This document shows positions 1-7,140 of a stretch of DNA of 38,220 nucleotides, one piece after another. The notes under the pieces are model-generated. The model was not told the DNA's origin. It saw only the letters and a list, made by a program, of their open reading frames with translations, and did not search any database. Both the position numbers and the translations under genes were made by a program. How positions within the stretch are numbered: the first letter of the stretch is position 1; the number at the start of each line of letters is the position of its first letter. This DNA comes from an uncultured Eubacteriales bacterium. GTDB lineage: Bacteria > Bacillota > Clostridia > Christensenellales > Aristaeellaceae. Where the stretch lies: positions 1-38,220 of the forward strand of contig ONHI01000012.1 of NCBI GenBank assembly GCA_900317565.1, in the 5' to 3' direction.

Positions 1-992
1 CGCAGAGAGATGGCCGAATACCAGCGGCGTCAGCAGCGTCACCAGCGCGCCCATCAGCGTCATGAACAGCCCGAACACCACGGCGGCGGACAGCATCCAT
101 CGGCTCTGCTTCCGCGCCTCGTCCAGCTGTCCCTTCCCCAGCGTCTTGCCGATGATGACCGATGTGGCCGTGTTGATGCCGCCGAAGGACACGAACAGCA
201 AATTCACGATGGCCCAGCCCGCCGACATGCCCGAGACCACGTCCGCGCCGCCCCGTCCGTTGTACACGGCGGTGGTGACGGTCTCGGAGACCACCCACAG
301 CACCTCGGAGAACAGCATCAGCCAGCCCCGCTGCAGGATGCTGCCAAACAGCTTCCAGTCTGTGCGCAGCTTCTCCCCGTGCCCGTCGAGGAAGGGCTGA
401 GGGTTCCGCAGAACATAGATCACGTACAGCGCCATTTCGATGAACCGGGCGATCAGGGTCGCGCAGGCCGCGCCGCGCACCTCAAGCCTCGGCGCGCCCA
501 GGTTGCCGTAGATCAGTACCCAGTTCAGGCCCGTGTTGATGAGCGTGCCGATGACGGAGATCACCAGCGGCACGCGCACCTGACCGATCTCCCGCATGGA
601 GGTGGCCAGCACCACGGAGACGCAGAAGGGCACGCCCATGAAGCCCATGAGCCGCATGTATTCTACGCCCGCGTCCAGGATGGGGCGATAAAGGCCCCGA
701 TCAGATAGAACTTGAATCGAAGCGCCTGGCGCATGCCCGCCCGGTCCTTCGCCCCGGAAAACTGCGTCATGTAGATGCCGCCCGCCGCGCAGATGGCGTT
801 GGACAGCACCATGAACACAAACAGGATCTGCCCCGCGATGCTCACGCCGGACATCTTCACGTCCCCAAGCCCCGCTACCATGAAGTTGTCCACCAGCGAG
901 ACCAGGGACTGAATCAGCGATTGCAGCATCACGGGAACGCCAATCATCAACGCCTGCCTGTAAAAGGACAGGCTGCCAAAGTATCTTTTCAT
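1..992 (-). pseudogene. MATE-family multidrug exporter, frameshifted, truncated by window edge
   Basis: A MATE (NorM/DinF-like) cation-coupled exporter is read leftward from the start at 992 and leaves the window at base 1. The first frame gives TM1 and TM2, beginning MKRYFGSLSFYRQALMIG, and stops at 663. From about 690 to base 1 a second minus-strand frame is open and carries clear MATE sequence, with GVEYMRLMGF just after the break and a helix rich in L, M, V and G at the edge. The break lies at about 680-692. Only about 18 residues separate GMRQAL from AGVEYM, where family members as I recall them have about 45. I infer that most of TM3 was deleted and the frame shifted with it. A sequencing error could explain the shift but not the missing helix. 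The gene follows the TetR-type gene by 13 bases and is probably its target. Confidence 0.75.
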
Positions 993-1005
993 TGCCTTTT
1001 CCAGT

Positions 1006-1608
1006 TTAATCCTTTTCTGCTTTTCCGTATACCTTCACGAAGTGGCGACTGAACGCTTCCACCTGCGCGATGGCATCCGCCGTCTTCTCCGGCTCCCGGT
1101 CGCACAGATGGATCAGCGCGGAGATCGGCGTGGTGTAGGCAAAGGCGAGCATCGCTGGATCGTCCCTTCGCAACAGACCTTTGTCCATCATACCGGCGAA
1201 GATATGCGTGAACATTTCTGTGAGACCGGTGAGGAAGTGCTTTGTCGCCAGCCCCCGCGCACGTTCATCCCTGAACTGTTCAAGCGTAAGTACCTTGCGT
1301 GTCTTGATGATTCTTTCATCATGGACAGTGAAGTTCACCATCTGCATCGTCATTTGAATCAGCTCATCCAGCGAATTCGGTACAGGCTGCAAGTGCTCAG
1401 GGGAGCCAAAGTGTTCCGCATAATAGGCGATCATCTCATCCAACAGAGCATTCCAGATGGCTTCCTTGCTCTCATAGTGCTTATAGACCCCCGACTTCAC
1501 AAGCCCGAGCGATGCGCTCAGTTCGCGGATGTTTGTCCCTGCATAGCCGTTTTGTGAAAACATCTCCAGCGCAGCTTCCAGTATTCTCTCTTTTGTGTCG
1601 TTCGCCAT
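1006..1608 (-). CDS. TetR/AcrR-family transcriptional repressor
   Basis: This 200-residue protein has a TetR-type N-terminal helix-turn-helix: TKERILEAALEMFSQNGYAG leads into a recognition helix around SLGLVKSGVYKHYESKEAI (about residues 27-55). The rest is a helical ligand-binding and dimer domain of the length usual for the family. I start it at the ATG at 1608, because GGAGG lies just upstream; an in-frame upstream extension to 1677 would run through the promoter and operator. The downstream neighbour, 13 bases away on the same strand, is the MATE exporter, so the pair looks like a drug-responsive repressor and exporter operon. The promoter is overlapped by perfect dyads (1631-1670), which points to autorepression. 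The natural ligand cannot be read from the sequence. Confidence 0.88.
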   Translation of the reverse strand: MANDTKERILEAALEMFSQNGYAGTNIRELSASLGLVKSGVYKHYESKEAIWNALLDEMIAYYAEHFGSPEHLQPVPNSLDELIQMTMQMVNFTVHDERIIKTRKVLTLEQFRDERARGLATKHFLTGLTEMFTHIFAGMMDKGLLRRDDPAMLAFAYTTPISALIHLCDREPEKTADAIAQVEAFSRHFVKVYGKAEKD

Positions 1609-1630
1609 AATAACCTCCATACATAGCAGA

Positions 1631-1677
1631 GTGACCTTTCGTTCACCTATTATAGTGAACGAAAGGTCACTTGTCAA
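1631..1677 (-). promoter_or_regulatory. Promoter with paired TetR-type operators
   Basis: On the minus strand TTGACA (1677-1672) and TATAAT (1654-1649) are separated by exactly 17 bases, a consensus sigma-A promoter for the TetR/MATE operon. Two 16-bp arms, GTGACCTTTCGTTCAC (1631-1646) and its exact reverse complement (1655-1670), are separated by 8 bases. One fills the -35/-10 spacer and the other lies just downstream of -10. Each arm is itself an imperfect palindrome of the form GTGA-N8-TCAC, so this looks like two repressor sites. Binding by the adjacent regulator is inferred. Confidence 0.85.
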
Positions 1678-1775
1678 GGCCTTTCTTTATTGTTAACATT
1701 CCATTCTTAATTGAAAGAGGGAGAGCAATAGCACCTGCCCCTTCCATTTCATTATACATACTGGTCAGGTTTACT

Positions 1776-2246
1776 TTGACCCATGGCTATAACTTCGACG
1801 CTCTGAACAACACCCTGACCATCTCCGCGTCCTTCGCCAAGAAAGCCTCCAAGGTTGGCTCCCTGGAGTACAACATCATCCTGAAGCTGCGCAAGGATTT
1901 CCCGGATCTGACCATCCAGCAGGAAGCCAAGAAGGAAGGCAAGAAGGGTCTGACCTTCGGTCAGATGGAGGACTTCATCGCCCTGCATCGCAACGCCGAG
2001 GAACTGACCGCCCTGTTCAACAAGGTCCGCAAGCTCTCCCGCGTCCAGCCCATGCCCTACAAGTACGTGAAGACCTGGTTCGAGGACCGCTTCCCCTACT
2101 ACTCCGACCAGCCCACCTTCGACGCTGATGGCTTTGTGATCAACCCCGTGACCCTGAACAACCTGAAGGACATGGTTCAGGAAGTGACTGCGGCGAACCA
2201 GATGGCGGTCATCGACGCCGAGCCGATTGTGGCTGAAGTGGCGTAA
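1776..2246 (+). CDS. Conserved hypothetical protein, unrecognised clostridial family
   Basis: I do not recognise a function. The frame encodes about 156 residues beginning near THGYNFDALNNTLTISASF, followed by a basic helical segment (FAKKASKVGSLEYNIILKLRK without internal breaks), a KKGLTFGQMEDFIALH segment and an acidic C-terminus. It resembles small clostridial proteins of unknown role that pair a short beta-rich start with KKAS and YN/YK motifs; I recall this only loosely. No ATG fits the N-terminus. A TTG at 1776 with a weak AGGT upstream is the most likely start, and the frame open further upstream to 1671 overlaps the divergent TetR promoter and looks non-coding. The loss of an ATG start (TTG in its place) could mean poor expression. 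Its base composition matches the GC-rich flank, not the AT-rich island that follows. Confidence 0.6.
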   Translation: MTHGYNFDALNNTLTISASFAKKASKVGSLEYNIILKLRKDFPDLTIQQEAKKEGKKGLTFGQMEDFIALHRNAEELTALFNKVRKLSRVQPMPYKYVKTWFEDRFPYYSDQPTFDADGFVINPVTLNNLKDMVQEVTAANQMAVIDAEPIVAEVA

Positions 2247-2287
2247 GCCGTCCACTCAATGCCTGCGCGAAGGGGGTGAGAGCCAGT

Positions 2288-2326
2288 ATGAAACAACTGA
2301 ATAAACTGAAAAGATGGGAGCGATGA
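2288..2326 (+). CDS. Possible 12-residue leader peptide
   Basis: An ATG at 2288 opens a short frame, MKQLNKLKRWER, preceded by a good ribosome binding site (GGGGGTGAG, 7 bases upstream). The frame covers the whole left arm of the terminator hairpin at 2309-2344, so a ribosome translating it would block the hairpin. This is the layout of a leader peptide or attenuator. It may also be chance, because the frame is very short. Confidence 0.3.
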   Translation: MKQLNKLKRWER

Positions 2327-2344
2327 TGTTTGCTTCCATCTTTT
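2309..2344 (+). terminator. Rho-independent terminator or attenuator hairpin
   Basis: AAAAGATGGGAGC (2309-2321) pairs with GCTTCCATCTTTT (2332-2344) through 13 positions with one G-T wobble, with a 10-base loop and a short T run on the right arm. It follows the gene ending at 2246 and precedes the orphan gene at 2500. Confidence 0.65.
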
Positions 2345-2499
2345 GTATTATCTGGTTGAAATGATCGTTGATTGGAAAATTATAAAAAATTATTATATAA
2401 TATATATAGAAGATGAGGGAAGACAATAGTCTTAAAGCTTATCTTCAAATAAAATTATTATGAAGGAGCCCGCGCCGAAATAAAGCGTGGGGCAAAAAA

Positions 2500-2856
2500 A
2501 TGAATTATTATTCTGTTACCCCTGTTGCAATCTGGTTGCGATTTAGCAGTTATGAAGAAGAGGACAATACTTGCACCTACGAATATTGCAGAGATTTCTA
2601 TGTGTCCCTTCGTCCTGAAGATATGCTGAGTGACATTGATCGTATCGTAAATGTATTAAGTTTGGATGAGAAAAACAGATTTGACCTGTTGAGGATGATT
2701 AATAACTATCAAAAAAATGAATCAGGAGAACAAGGAGAACTGTGGGGATCAAATGGCCATTACTATGTTATCGAGATGAATTTCGTCTATTTCTTGGCTA
2801 AGCGAGAGAATGAGACAATCAGCTTTTCCGAAGCACTGGCTCTAGAAAAATCATAA
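2500..2856 (+). CDS. Hypothetical protein of AT-rich island
   Basis: This is a 118-residue soluble, acidic protein with no signal peptide, membrane segment or motif that I recognise. It has a central segment, RPEDMLSDIDRIVNVLSLDE, that looks helical, and an aromatic-rich part (GHYYVIEMNFVYFLAKRE). The ATG at 2500 has GTGGGG seven bases upstream. A GC-rich hairpin (about 2468-2492, GCCCGCGC against GCGTGGGGC with one bulge) includes that ribosome binding site, so translation may be structurally controlled. Codon use and base composition are AT-rich, unlike the chromosomal genes around the island, which suggests acquisition by transfer. It is closed by the terminator at 2875-2910 and so forms a single-gene unit. 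Confidence 0.6.
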   Translation: MNYYSVTPVAIWLRFSSYEEEDNTCTYEYCRDFYVSLRPEDMLSDIDRIVNVLSLDEKNRFDLLRMINNYQKNESGEQGELWGSNGHYYVIEMNFVYFLAKRENETISFSEALALEKS

Positions 2857-2874
2857 AGCTCTCATAGATAAATC

Positions 2875-2910
2875 AAACAACGGAAGCGGGTCACGGCGCT
2901 TCCGCTGTTT
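2875..2910 (+). terminator. Rho-independent terminator
   Basis: AAACAACGGAAGCG (2875-2888) pairs with CGCTTCCGCTGTTT (2897-2910) through 14 positions with one wobble, with an 8-base loop. It lies 18 bases after the orphan gene at 2500-2856. Confidence 0.75.
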
Positions 2911-2966
2911 GCTGTCTGTATTAATGATAATCTATTTGAACTGTCCCCTGTTCTTGCGAAACCATC

Positions 2967-2995
2967 TTGAAGTGTAAAGGAAAGTATGGTATAAT
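2967..2995 (+). promoter_or_regulatory. Sigma-A-type promoter for HTH gene
   Basis: TTGAAG (2967-2972) and TATAAT (2990-2995) are spaced by 17 bases and lie 28 bases upstream of the start codon at 3024. It probably drives the small HTH gene and perhaps the downstream cassette. Confidence 0.75.
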
Positions 2996-3023
2996 ACTTT
3001 CATTACAATCAGGAGGTTTTCTG

Positions 3024-3245
3024 ATGGCTGTTCAGTACAACAAACTATGGAAGCTCTTGGTTGACAAGAAGATAAGCAAAGCAGATTTGCGCAGACAAGC
3101 TGATATTTCATCCAATACAATGACAAAGCTGCGCAGGGATGAAATGGTTGCGTTGCCGATCCTTGACAGGATTTGCGAAACTTTGGATGTTGATTATGGA
3201 GAAATTATAGAGCATGTGAAGGAAGAACAAGTTACGACACATTGA
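3024..3245 (+). CDS. Small XRE/Cro-type helix-turn-helix regulator
   Basis: The 73-residue protein is essentially one Cro/C1-type HTH domain of the HTH_26 kind. It has LWKLLVDKKISKADLRRQAD as helices 1-2, SSNTMTKLRRDEMV as the recognition helix and LPILDRICETLDVDYGEIIE as the dimer-side helices. The start at 3024 is supported by AGGAGG seven bases upstream and by the promoter at 2967-2995. Such minimal HTH proteins are common next to restriction-modification and other defence genes and in mobile elements, where they repress their neighbours. Here the neighbours are the DUF6414-like and AAA+ genes about 340 bases downstream. No operator was identified. Confidence 0.85.
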   Translation: MAVQYNKLWKLLVDKKISKADLRRQADISSNTMTKLRRDEMVALPILDRICETLDVDYGEIIEHVKEEQVTTH

Positions 3246-3354
3246 CATATCTGTCCGATAGGAAACGTTAATCATGGCAAGAATATACGGAAACAATCGC
3301 AAAAGTGACCAATGGAAAAAGCAATAATGCCGACTAGCAAGGGGAAGAATAGAA

Positions 3355-3462
3355 ATGGCAAAAAAACAGTCTGTTGAGCCGAATATAGCTGATAAGGCAA
3401 ATGGCTGGCTTCACTATGTAGATAAAAAGATCACTGTAGTAAAAACAAATAGATCTGAATAG
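3355..3462 (+). CDS. Possible 35-residue small protein
   Basis: An ATG at 3355 preceded by AAGGGGAAG (about 9 bases) opens a 35-residue lysine-rich frame beginning MAKKQSVEPNIADKANGWLH. It lies in the 343-base stretch between the HTH gene and the DUF6414-like gene, which otherwise shows no gene. The sequence GWLHYVDKKITVVKT looks like protein rather than random reading, but no family is recognised and the short length keeps this tentative. Confidence 0.4.
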   Translation: MAKKQSVEPNIADKANGWLHYVDKKITVVKTNRSE

Positions 3463-3588
3463 AGATTAGACTAGCATGCAACCATTTTTTCATGAAGGTT
3501 CTCTGATTCACACACAAAATCACTAGAATTGATAATACCATAATGTACTATTAGCAACTGAACTACATCAGAAAGTAGGTCATGTCGG

Positions 3589-4380
3589 ATGGCAAAAGCT
3601 CAGATTAATAAAATAATATACTTTGATAAAGAAACAATTCGAAATATTCTCCAACAACGGGAAAAGGGACAAGTGGAACACAAAACTGGTTTTGCCTCGA
3701 CATTACAGAATCAAGGTAGCCTTGGCATGGAAATGTCGTCTAAAATTAAGCTAGAAGTACCCTTTTTAGCAAGGCTGTCATTCCTGGTTTCAGGAAAACT
3801 AGAAACTTCTTTCATAACTAAAATGGATAATGTAACTACCATATCATCGACTGAAATATCCGAATTTGAGAAAATAAAACCTGCACTGAAATGTTTGACG
3901 GATGTAATTCTCTTTGATATCGAGAACTCTTCAACATGTATTAGAGCTGCTGGTGGTTATCTTCGCATTTTGAAAGGCGGGATTGACGGCGTTGATACAC
4001 GAGAATTCAAAACAGTAATGGAAAACTATGATGGATATGATACATACAAGATTGATGAATCGAATTATGTCCGATTTAATAATTCTGCCTTTGTCAGTAA
4101 TTATAAACGAAATGATCTACTGACAACTAGAATGACCCTCTATTGTATTCCGGTTGGTTTGTTTACAAGAGATAGATTTGACTTTCTGAAGGAGATAGCA
4201 AAAATGCAAGAAGTACTATCTTCAGCAGATGGGAATCGGTCTCTGGCTGACATCTATCCTCCATCCACTAATACTACGGACCCTACAAAAGAAGAACAAC
4301 ACAAAGGCAAGAATGGTGAACAAGTTACGCTTTATGACGTGGTGTATGCTTGTATATCGACAGGAGAAAAGGACAAATGA
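3589..4380 (+). CDS. DUF6414-like protein, partner of AAA+ ATPase
   Basis: The 263-residue protein begins MAKAQINKIIYFDKETIRNI. The early IIYFD motif followed by a short helix, a long Gly/Ser/Lys-rich amphipathic part (about residues 28-85, with SSKIKLEVPFLARLSFLVSG) and a later beta-rich region fit my recollection of DUF6414 proteins, whose role is unknown to me. There is no signal peptide and no clear membrane helix. Its stop codon overlaps the start of the ATPase gene as ATGA (4377-4380), so the two are translated together and probably act as a complex. The ribosome binding site (AGGT, 9 bases) is weak. It lies in an AT-rich island with an HTH regulator upstream and a recombinase downstream, a context typical of defence or mobile cargo. 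The function is inferred from context only. Confidence 0.65.
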   Translation: MAKAQINKIIYFDKETIRNILQQREKGQVEHKTGFASTLQNQGSLGMEMSSKIKLEVPFLARLSFLVSGKLETSFITKMDNVTTISSTEISEFEKIKPALKCLTDVILFDIENSSTCIRAAGGYLRILKGGIDGVDTREFKTVMENYDGYDTYKIDESNYVRFNNSAFVSNYKRNDLLTTRMTLYCIPVGLFTRDRFDFLKEIAKMQEVLSSADGNRSLADIYPPSTNTTDPTKEEQHKGKNGEQVTLYDVVYACISTGEKDK

Positions 4381-5486
4381 GAAACTATCATATAATAATC
4401 GGTTCAAAAACATACTTTGAAAAAAAGATAGCAAATCTTCATATGAATGATGACGTAGGTTATTTCTTGGATCTAGTAAAGGAAGCAGATGCTGATAAAC
4501 AAAGGGGACATTTGTTCTCAAATTATGCAGAAGTACTTATCCTAAAGAACGACAATTATCACGGTATTGTTGAAACAGCACATGATCGATTAGGTGCGCT
4601 AATAGAGGAATTAACGACTGATGATGCCGAGATATATATACAGAATCCACCTCGTGTATTGCGAGATTACTTAAGTGAGATGTTTCAGCGCAACGAAATC
4701 GGCTTAGACGAGATCAGCGAGCATTATATTATGCAACGAAATGCGGCTGAATTCGTATCAAATATCAAAGTTATTTCAACACATATTGTTGGTCAAGAGT
4801 CAGCCATTGAGGATATAAGTAAAACCATGTGGTATTTGACTTCTGTTGAAAGAAAGAAGCCATACGTTGTTATGCTTTATGGGAATAGTAGCCTTGGAAA
4901 AACTGAGTTAGTGAGAGAGATTGCCCGTTGCTTTTTTGGTGGTAAGTTTCTTGAGAAGCATCTTTCTATGTTCAAGAATAGCAATTATGCAGAATACTTC
5001 TTTGGCAATCAACCCAATAGACGCAGTATAGGATTTGATTTACTGGAGCGAGAATCTAATCTGGTTTTCTTTGATGAACTGGATAAATGCCCTGAGCATT
5101 TCTATTCAGCTTTCTATACTCTTTTTGATAATACAACATTCAAAGATTCGACGTATGATGTAGATATATCAGGCATTATGATTGTTCTAACATCAAATTA
5201 TAAATCCTTAGATGAAATGAAGAAGAGTCTTGGTCTCCCGATCTTCTATCGGATTGACAAGATGATTCACTTTAAGGATTTTTCTATTGATGTTATTCAC
5301 CAAATCGTACTCAATGAGATCGAATCAAGGAAAGATGAATATAAGGATTTTCTTACACCAGAAAGAGTATATGCAGCAGTAAGCCCGCACATTAAAGCTA
5401 AAGGGGAAAATGCAAGAACAATCAAGTATAAAGTACAGAAAATCATTGAGGATTTGTTGTTTCAAGAAGTTGAAGACAAGCTATAA
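4377..5486 (+). CDS. AAA+ ATPase, ClpA/B D2-like
   Basis: The 369-residue protein has a unique N-terminal part (about 1-125) and an AAA_2/Clp-type ATPase core. THIVGQESAIEDISK (about 135-149) is the Clp-like box before the Walker A motif GNSSLGKT (169-176). Walker B is LVFFDELDK (about 229-237, with D233 and E234). The sensor-1 Asn is in VLTSNY (N284), an arginine-finger candidate is R302 in FYRID, and the sensor-2 Arg is in GENAR (R347). All key residues are present, so ATP hydrolysis is likely. I start at the ATG at 4377, which overlaps the upstream stop by four bases; an in-frame start at 4350 would lie inside the previous gene. It lacks the Clp N-domain and peptidase-docking features I can recognise. 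It probably remodels the DUF6414-like partner or a target recognised by it; this is inference. Confidence 0.85.
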   Translation: MRNYHIIIGSKTYFEKKIANLHMNDDVGYFLDLVKEADADKQRGHLFSNYAEVLILKNDNYHGIVETAHDRLGALIEELTTDDAEIYIQNPPRVLRDYLSEMFQRNEIGLDEISEHYIMQRNAAEFVSNIKVISTHIVGQESAIEDISKTMWYLTSVERKKPYVVMLYGNSSLGKTELVREIARCFFGGKFLEKHLSMFKNSNYAEYFFGNQPNRRSIGFDLLERESNLVFFDELDKCPEHFYSAFYTLFDNTTFKDSTYDVDISGIMIVLTSNYKSLDEMKKSLGLPIFYRIDKMIHFKDFSIDVIHQIVLNEIESRKDEYKDFLTPERVYAAVSPHIKAKGENARTIKYKVQKIIEDLLFQEVEDKL

Positions 5487-5496
5487 TATGAGGCTG

Positions 5497-6090
5497 CTAT
5501 TCCATAAGCTTCAGATATTTATAAATGCTCGGCCTGCTTAATCCACACAGCCTCCCAAACTCCGTAATATTGAGGTTACCCCCCATAAAGGACGAATAGT
5601 GCTTGATGAATGCGGCGGGAAGGTCTGCCTTGGTGACGGGTTTGCGCCCGATCTGCTTGCCCTTTGCCCTGGCATTCGCCATCCCTGACCGCACCTTTGC
5701 GCGGATCATGGAGAGTTCAAGCTCACTGAACACGCCCGCCATTTGCAGGAAAGCCATGCTCATGGCGACGATTTCACCGTTGCGGCAATCGATGGTCACG
5801 CTGTTGAGGATCACCAGCCGCAAGCGCTTTTCCTTGATGGTGTTCAGGATTGCGCAAAGCTGCTGGGTCGAACGGGAAAGCCTGCTGACTTCGGTGACGT
5901 ACAAGCTGCTGTTCGGTTCGATATGCTCCAAGAGGAAGTCAAGCTGGGGTTTTACCTTCGCGTCGCCGTGGACGCGCTCTGTGATGATTTCTTCAGCGCC
6001 TGCTGCCTTCAGTTCGCGGACCTGCCGGTTCAGGTCCTGCCCCTTCTCTTCACCAAGAGAGCAGCGGGCAAAGCCATAGTTTTTGCTCAT
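5497..6090 (-). CDS. Serine recombinase, resolvase/invertase family
   Basis: The 197-residue protein is a small serine recombinase. The catalytic region begins YGFARCSLGEEKGQ with S11 as nucleophile, then VTEVSRLSRS (the conserved arginine helix) and MSMAFLQMAGVFSELE. The long E-helix MIRAKVRSGMANARAKGKQ leads to GRKPV. A C-terminal Hin-like helix-turn-helix (ITEFGRLCGLSRPSIYKYL) binds DNA. The length matches resolvases and invertases rather than large integrases. The start at 6090 has AGGTGATAAC upstream. It converges on the AAA+ gene (10 bases between stops) and is richer in GC than the island genes. An 11-bp inverted repeat upstream (6144-6186) may be its site. It may have moved the island or may act on a local switch. 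Confidence 0.9.
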   Translation of the reverse strand: MSKNYGFARCSLGEEKGQDLNRQVRELKAAGAEEIITERVHGDAKVKPQLDFLLEHIEPNSSLYVTEVSRLSRSTQQLCAILNTIKEKRLRLVILNSVTIDCRNGEIVAMSMAFLQMAGVFSELELSMIRAKVRSGMANARAKGKQIGRKPVTKADLPAAFIKHYSSFMGGNLNITEFGRLCGLSRPSIYKYLKLME

Positions 6091-6143
6091 GTTATCACCT
6101 GTTGTAAATTCAAGGGTCGATGTGGCGTTTTACACTTTTTGCC

Positions 6144-6186
6144 TGCGCGAAGCCCTGAATTTGCGCGGGTTTTAAGGCTTCGCGCA
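6144..6186. repeat. Inverted repeat upstream of recombinase
   Basis: TGCGCGAAGCC (6144-6154) and GGCTTCGCGCA (6176-6186) form a perfect 11-bp inverted repeat with 21 bases between. It lies 54 bases upstream of the recombinase start and could be a recombination site, an operator or a hairpin. The left arm contains most of a 13-bp word also found at 2260-2272. Confidence 0.5.
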
Positions 6187-6204
6187 TATTTTCCGTGAAG
6201 AACC

Positions 6205-6246
6205 AAAAACCGCCCCAAAGCGGCCTGTCCGGTCGCTTTGGGGCGG
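6205..6246 (-). terminator. Rho-independent terminator for the 6296-12593 gene run
   Basis: CCGCCCCAAAGCG (6210-6222) pairs perfectly with CGCTTTGGGGCGG (6234-6246). Read on the minus strand the stem is followed by TTTTTGGTTCTT. It lies 50 bases after the stop of the transpeptidase-like gene and ends the minus-strand run. Confidence 0.85.
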
Positions 6247-6295
6247 TCCCTCATTGAAGGTTCCCGGCAAATTCAGCGGTCGTCGTCTGTCATGC

Positions 6296-7060
6296 TCACA
6301 GGCTGCCGCCCATGTTCTCCAGCGTGTCGATCACCACGACGCAATCCTCGGTGACGCTCTGCATGACCAGCCTCATGATGTTCTCGGGGATGGCGACGCA
6401 GCCGCCGGTGTAGGGCTTGACCGGGCCCAGGCAATGCAGGAAGATCGCGGAGCCGCGGCCGGGCGTGCCGTCCTCATTGAAGCTGATGTTCAGGCAGTAC
6501 TGGTACTGGTACTCATAATCCACGATGTGCTCGCTGTCATCCATCGCCAGCTCGGGATAGTCTTTGATGTCCACCATCTCGTTGTAGTGGTAGTCGGGAT
6601 CGCCGGACCAGTAGGTATCCTCGTCCACCTGGATGTACGGTATGGCGCAGCCGGGATCGGGCGCGATGCCGAAGGCCTTGTTGAAGTGGTACACGCCCAC
6701 CGGGGTCTGGCCGCAGCCCTCGGCGTGGTCCGCGTCCAGGCACAGGCCGTTCCTGCCCACGAAGCCCGGGGTGGAAAGGATCTGCTGCCAGGAGCCGTCC
6801 TCCGCCCGCTGGTGCATCGAGACCGTCGCGGTGGTCCGGTCCATGCCCATGCCCGCGACCACAAACAGCTGCCGCGTGCCCTCGTCCTGGGCCGCGGGCA
6901 GGTTGGCCACCCACTCCGGGGATTCGGTTACGTATTGCATCGAGGCGTGCAGGAGATCGGGAGATTCGCCGTCCTGCGCCTCGGCGAAGGCGCAGGGGAT
7001 CGCGGCGGCCAGCAGCGCCAGCGCCAGCGTCAGGCTCAATAACTTCTTGATGTTCAACAT
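6296..7060 (-). CDS. Secreted L,D-transpeptidase-like (YkuD-fold) protein
   Basis: The 254-residue protein starts with a signal peptide (IKKLLSLTLALALLAAAIPC, cleavage near AFA-EAQ). The core shows VGVYHFNKAFG (about 121-131), the substrate-side strand of YkuD enzymes, and the catalytic signature IFLHCLGPVKPYTGGCVAIP with H209 and C221. This fits the H-x(n)-S/T-x-G-C pattern with Thr in place of Ser. YkuD enzymes make 3-3 peptidoglycan cross-links or attach proteins to the wall from outside the membrane. The insertion between the strand and the motif (about residues 135-200, rich in D, Y and E) is larger than in minimal family members. The start at 7060 has GAGGGTAAAT before it; a longer frame upstream runs out of frame through the next gene and is not real. 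It is the last gene of a probable operon. Confidence 0.82.
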   Translation of the reverse strand: MLNIKKLLSLTLALALLAAAIPCAFAEAQDGESPDLLHASMQYVTESPEWVANLPAAQDEGTRQLFVVAGMGMDRTTATVSMHQRAEDGSWQQILSTPGFVGRNGLCLDADHAEGCGQTPVGVYHFNKAFGIAPDPGCAIPYIQVDEDTYWSGDPDYHYNEMVDIKDYPELAMDDSEHIVDYEYQYQYCLNISFNEDGTPGRGSAIFLHCLGPVKPYTGGCVAIPENIMRLVMQSVTEDCVVVIDTLENMGGSL

Positions 7061-7140
7061 ATTTACCCTCCTCATGATGTCCAAATCGGTCGCATCGGCC
7101 CGTGGGGATCGTCGAAGCCCCGCTGCCAGGGGCCTGCCCG

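Noticed and set aside
1671-1775. N-terminal extension of the hypothetical gene from a TTG at 1671
   Set aside because: The segment overlaps the TetR promoter, lacks a ribosome binding site and does not look like protein.
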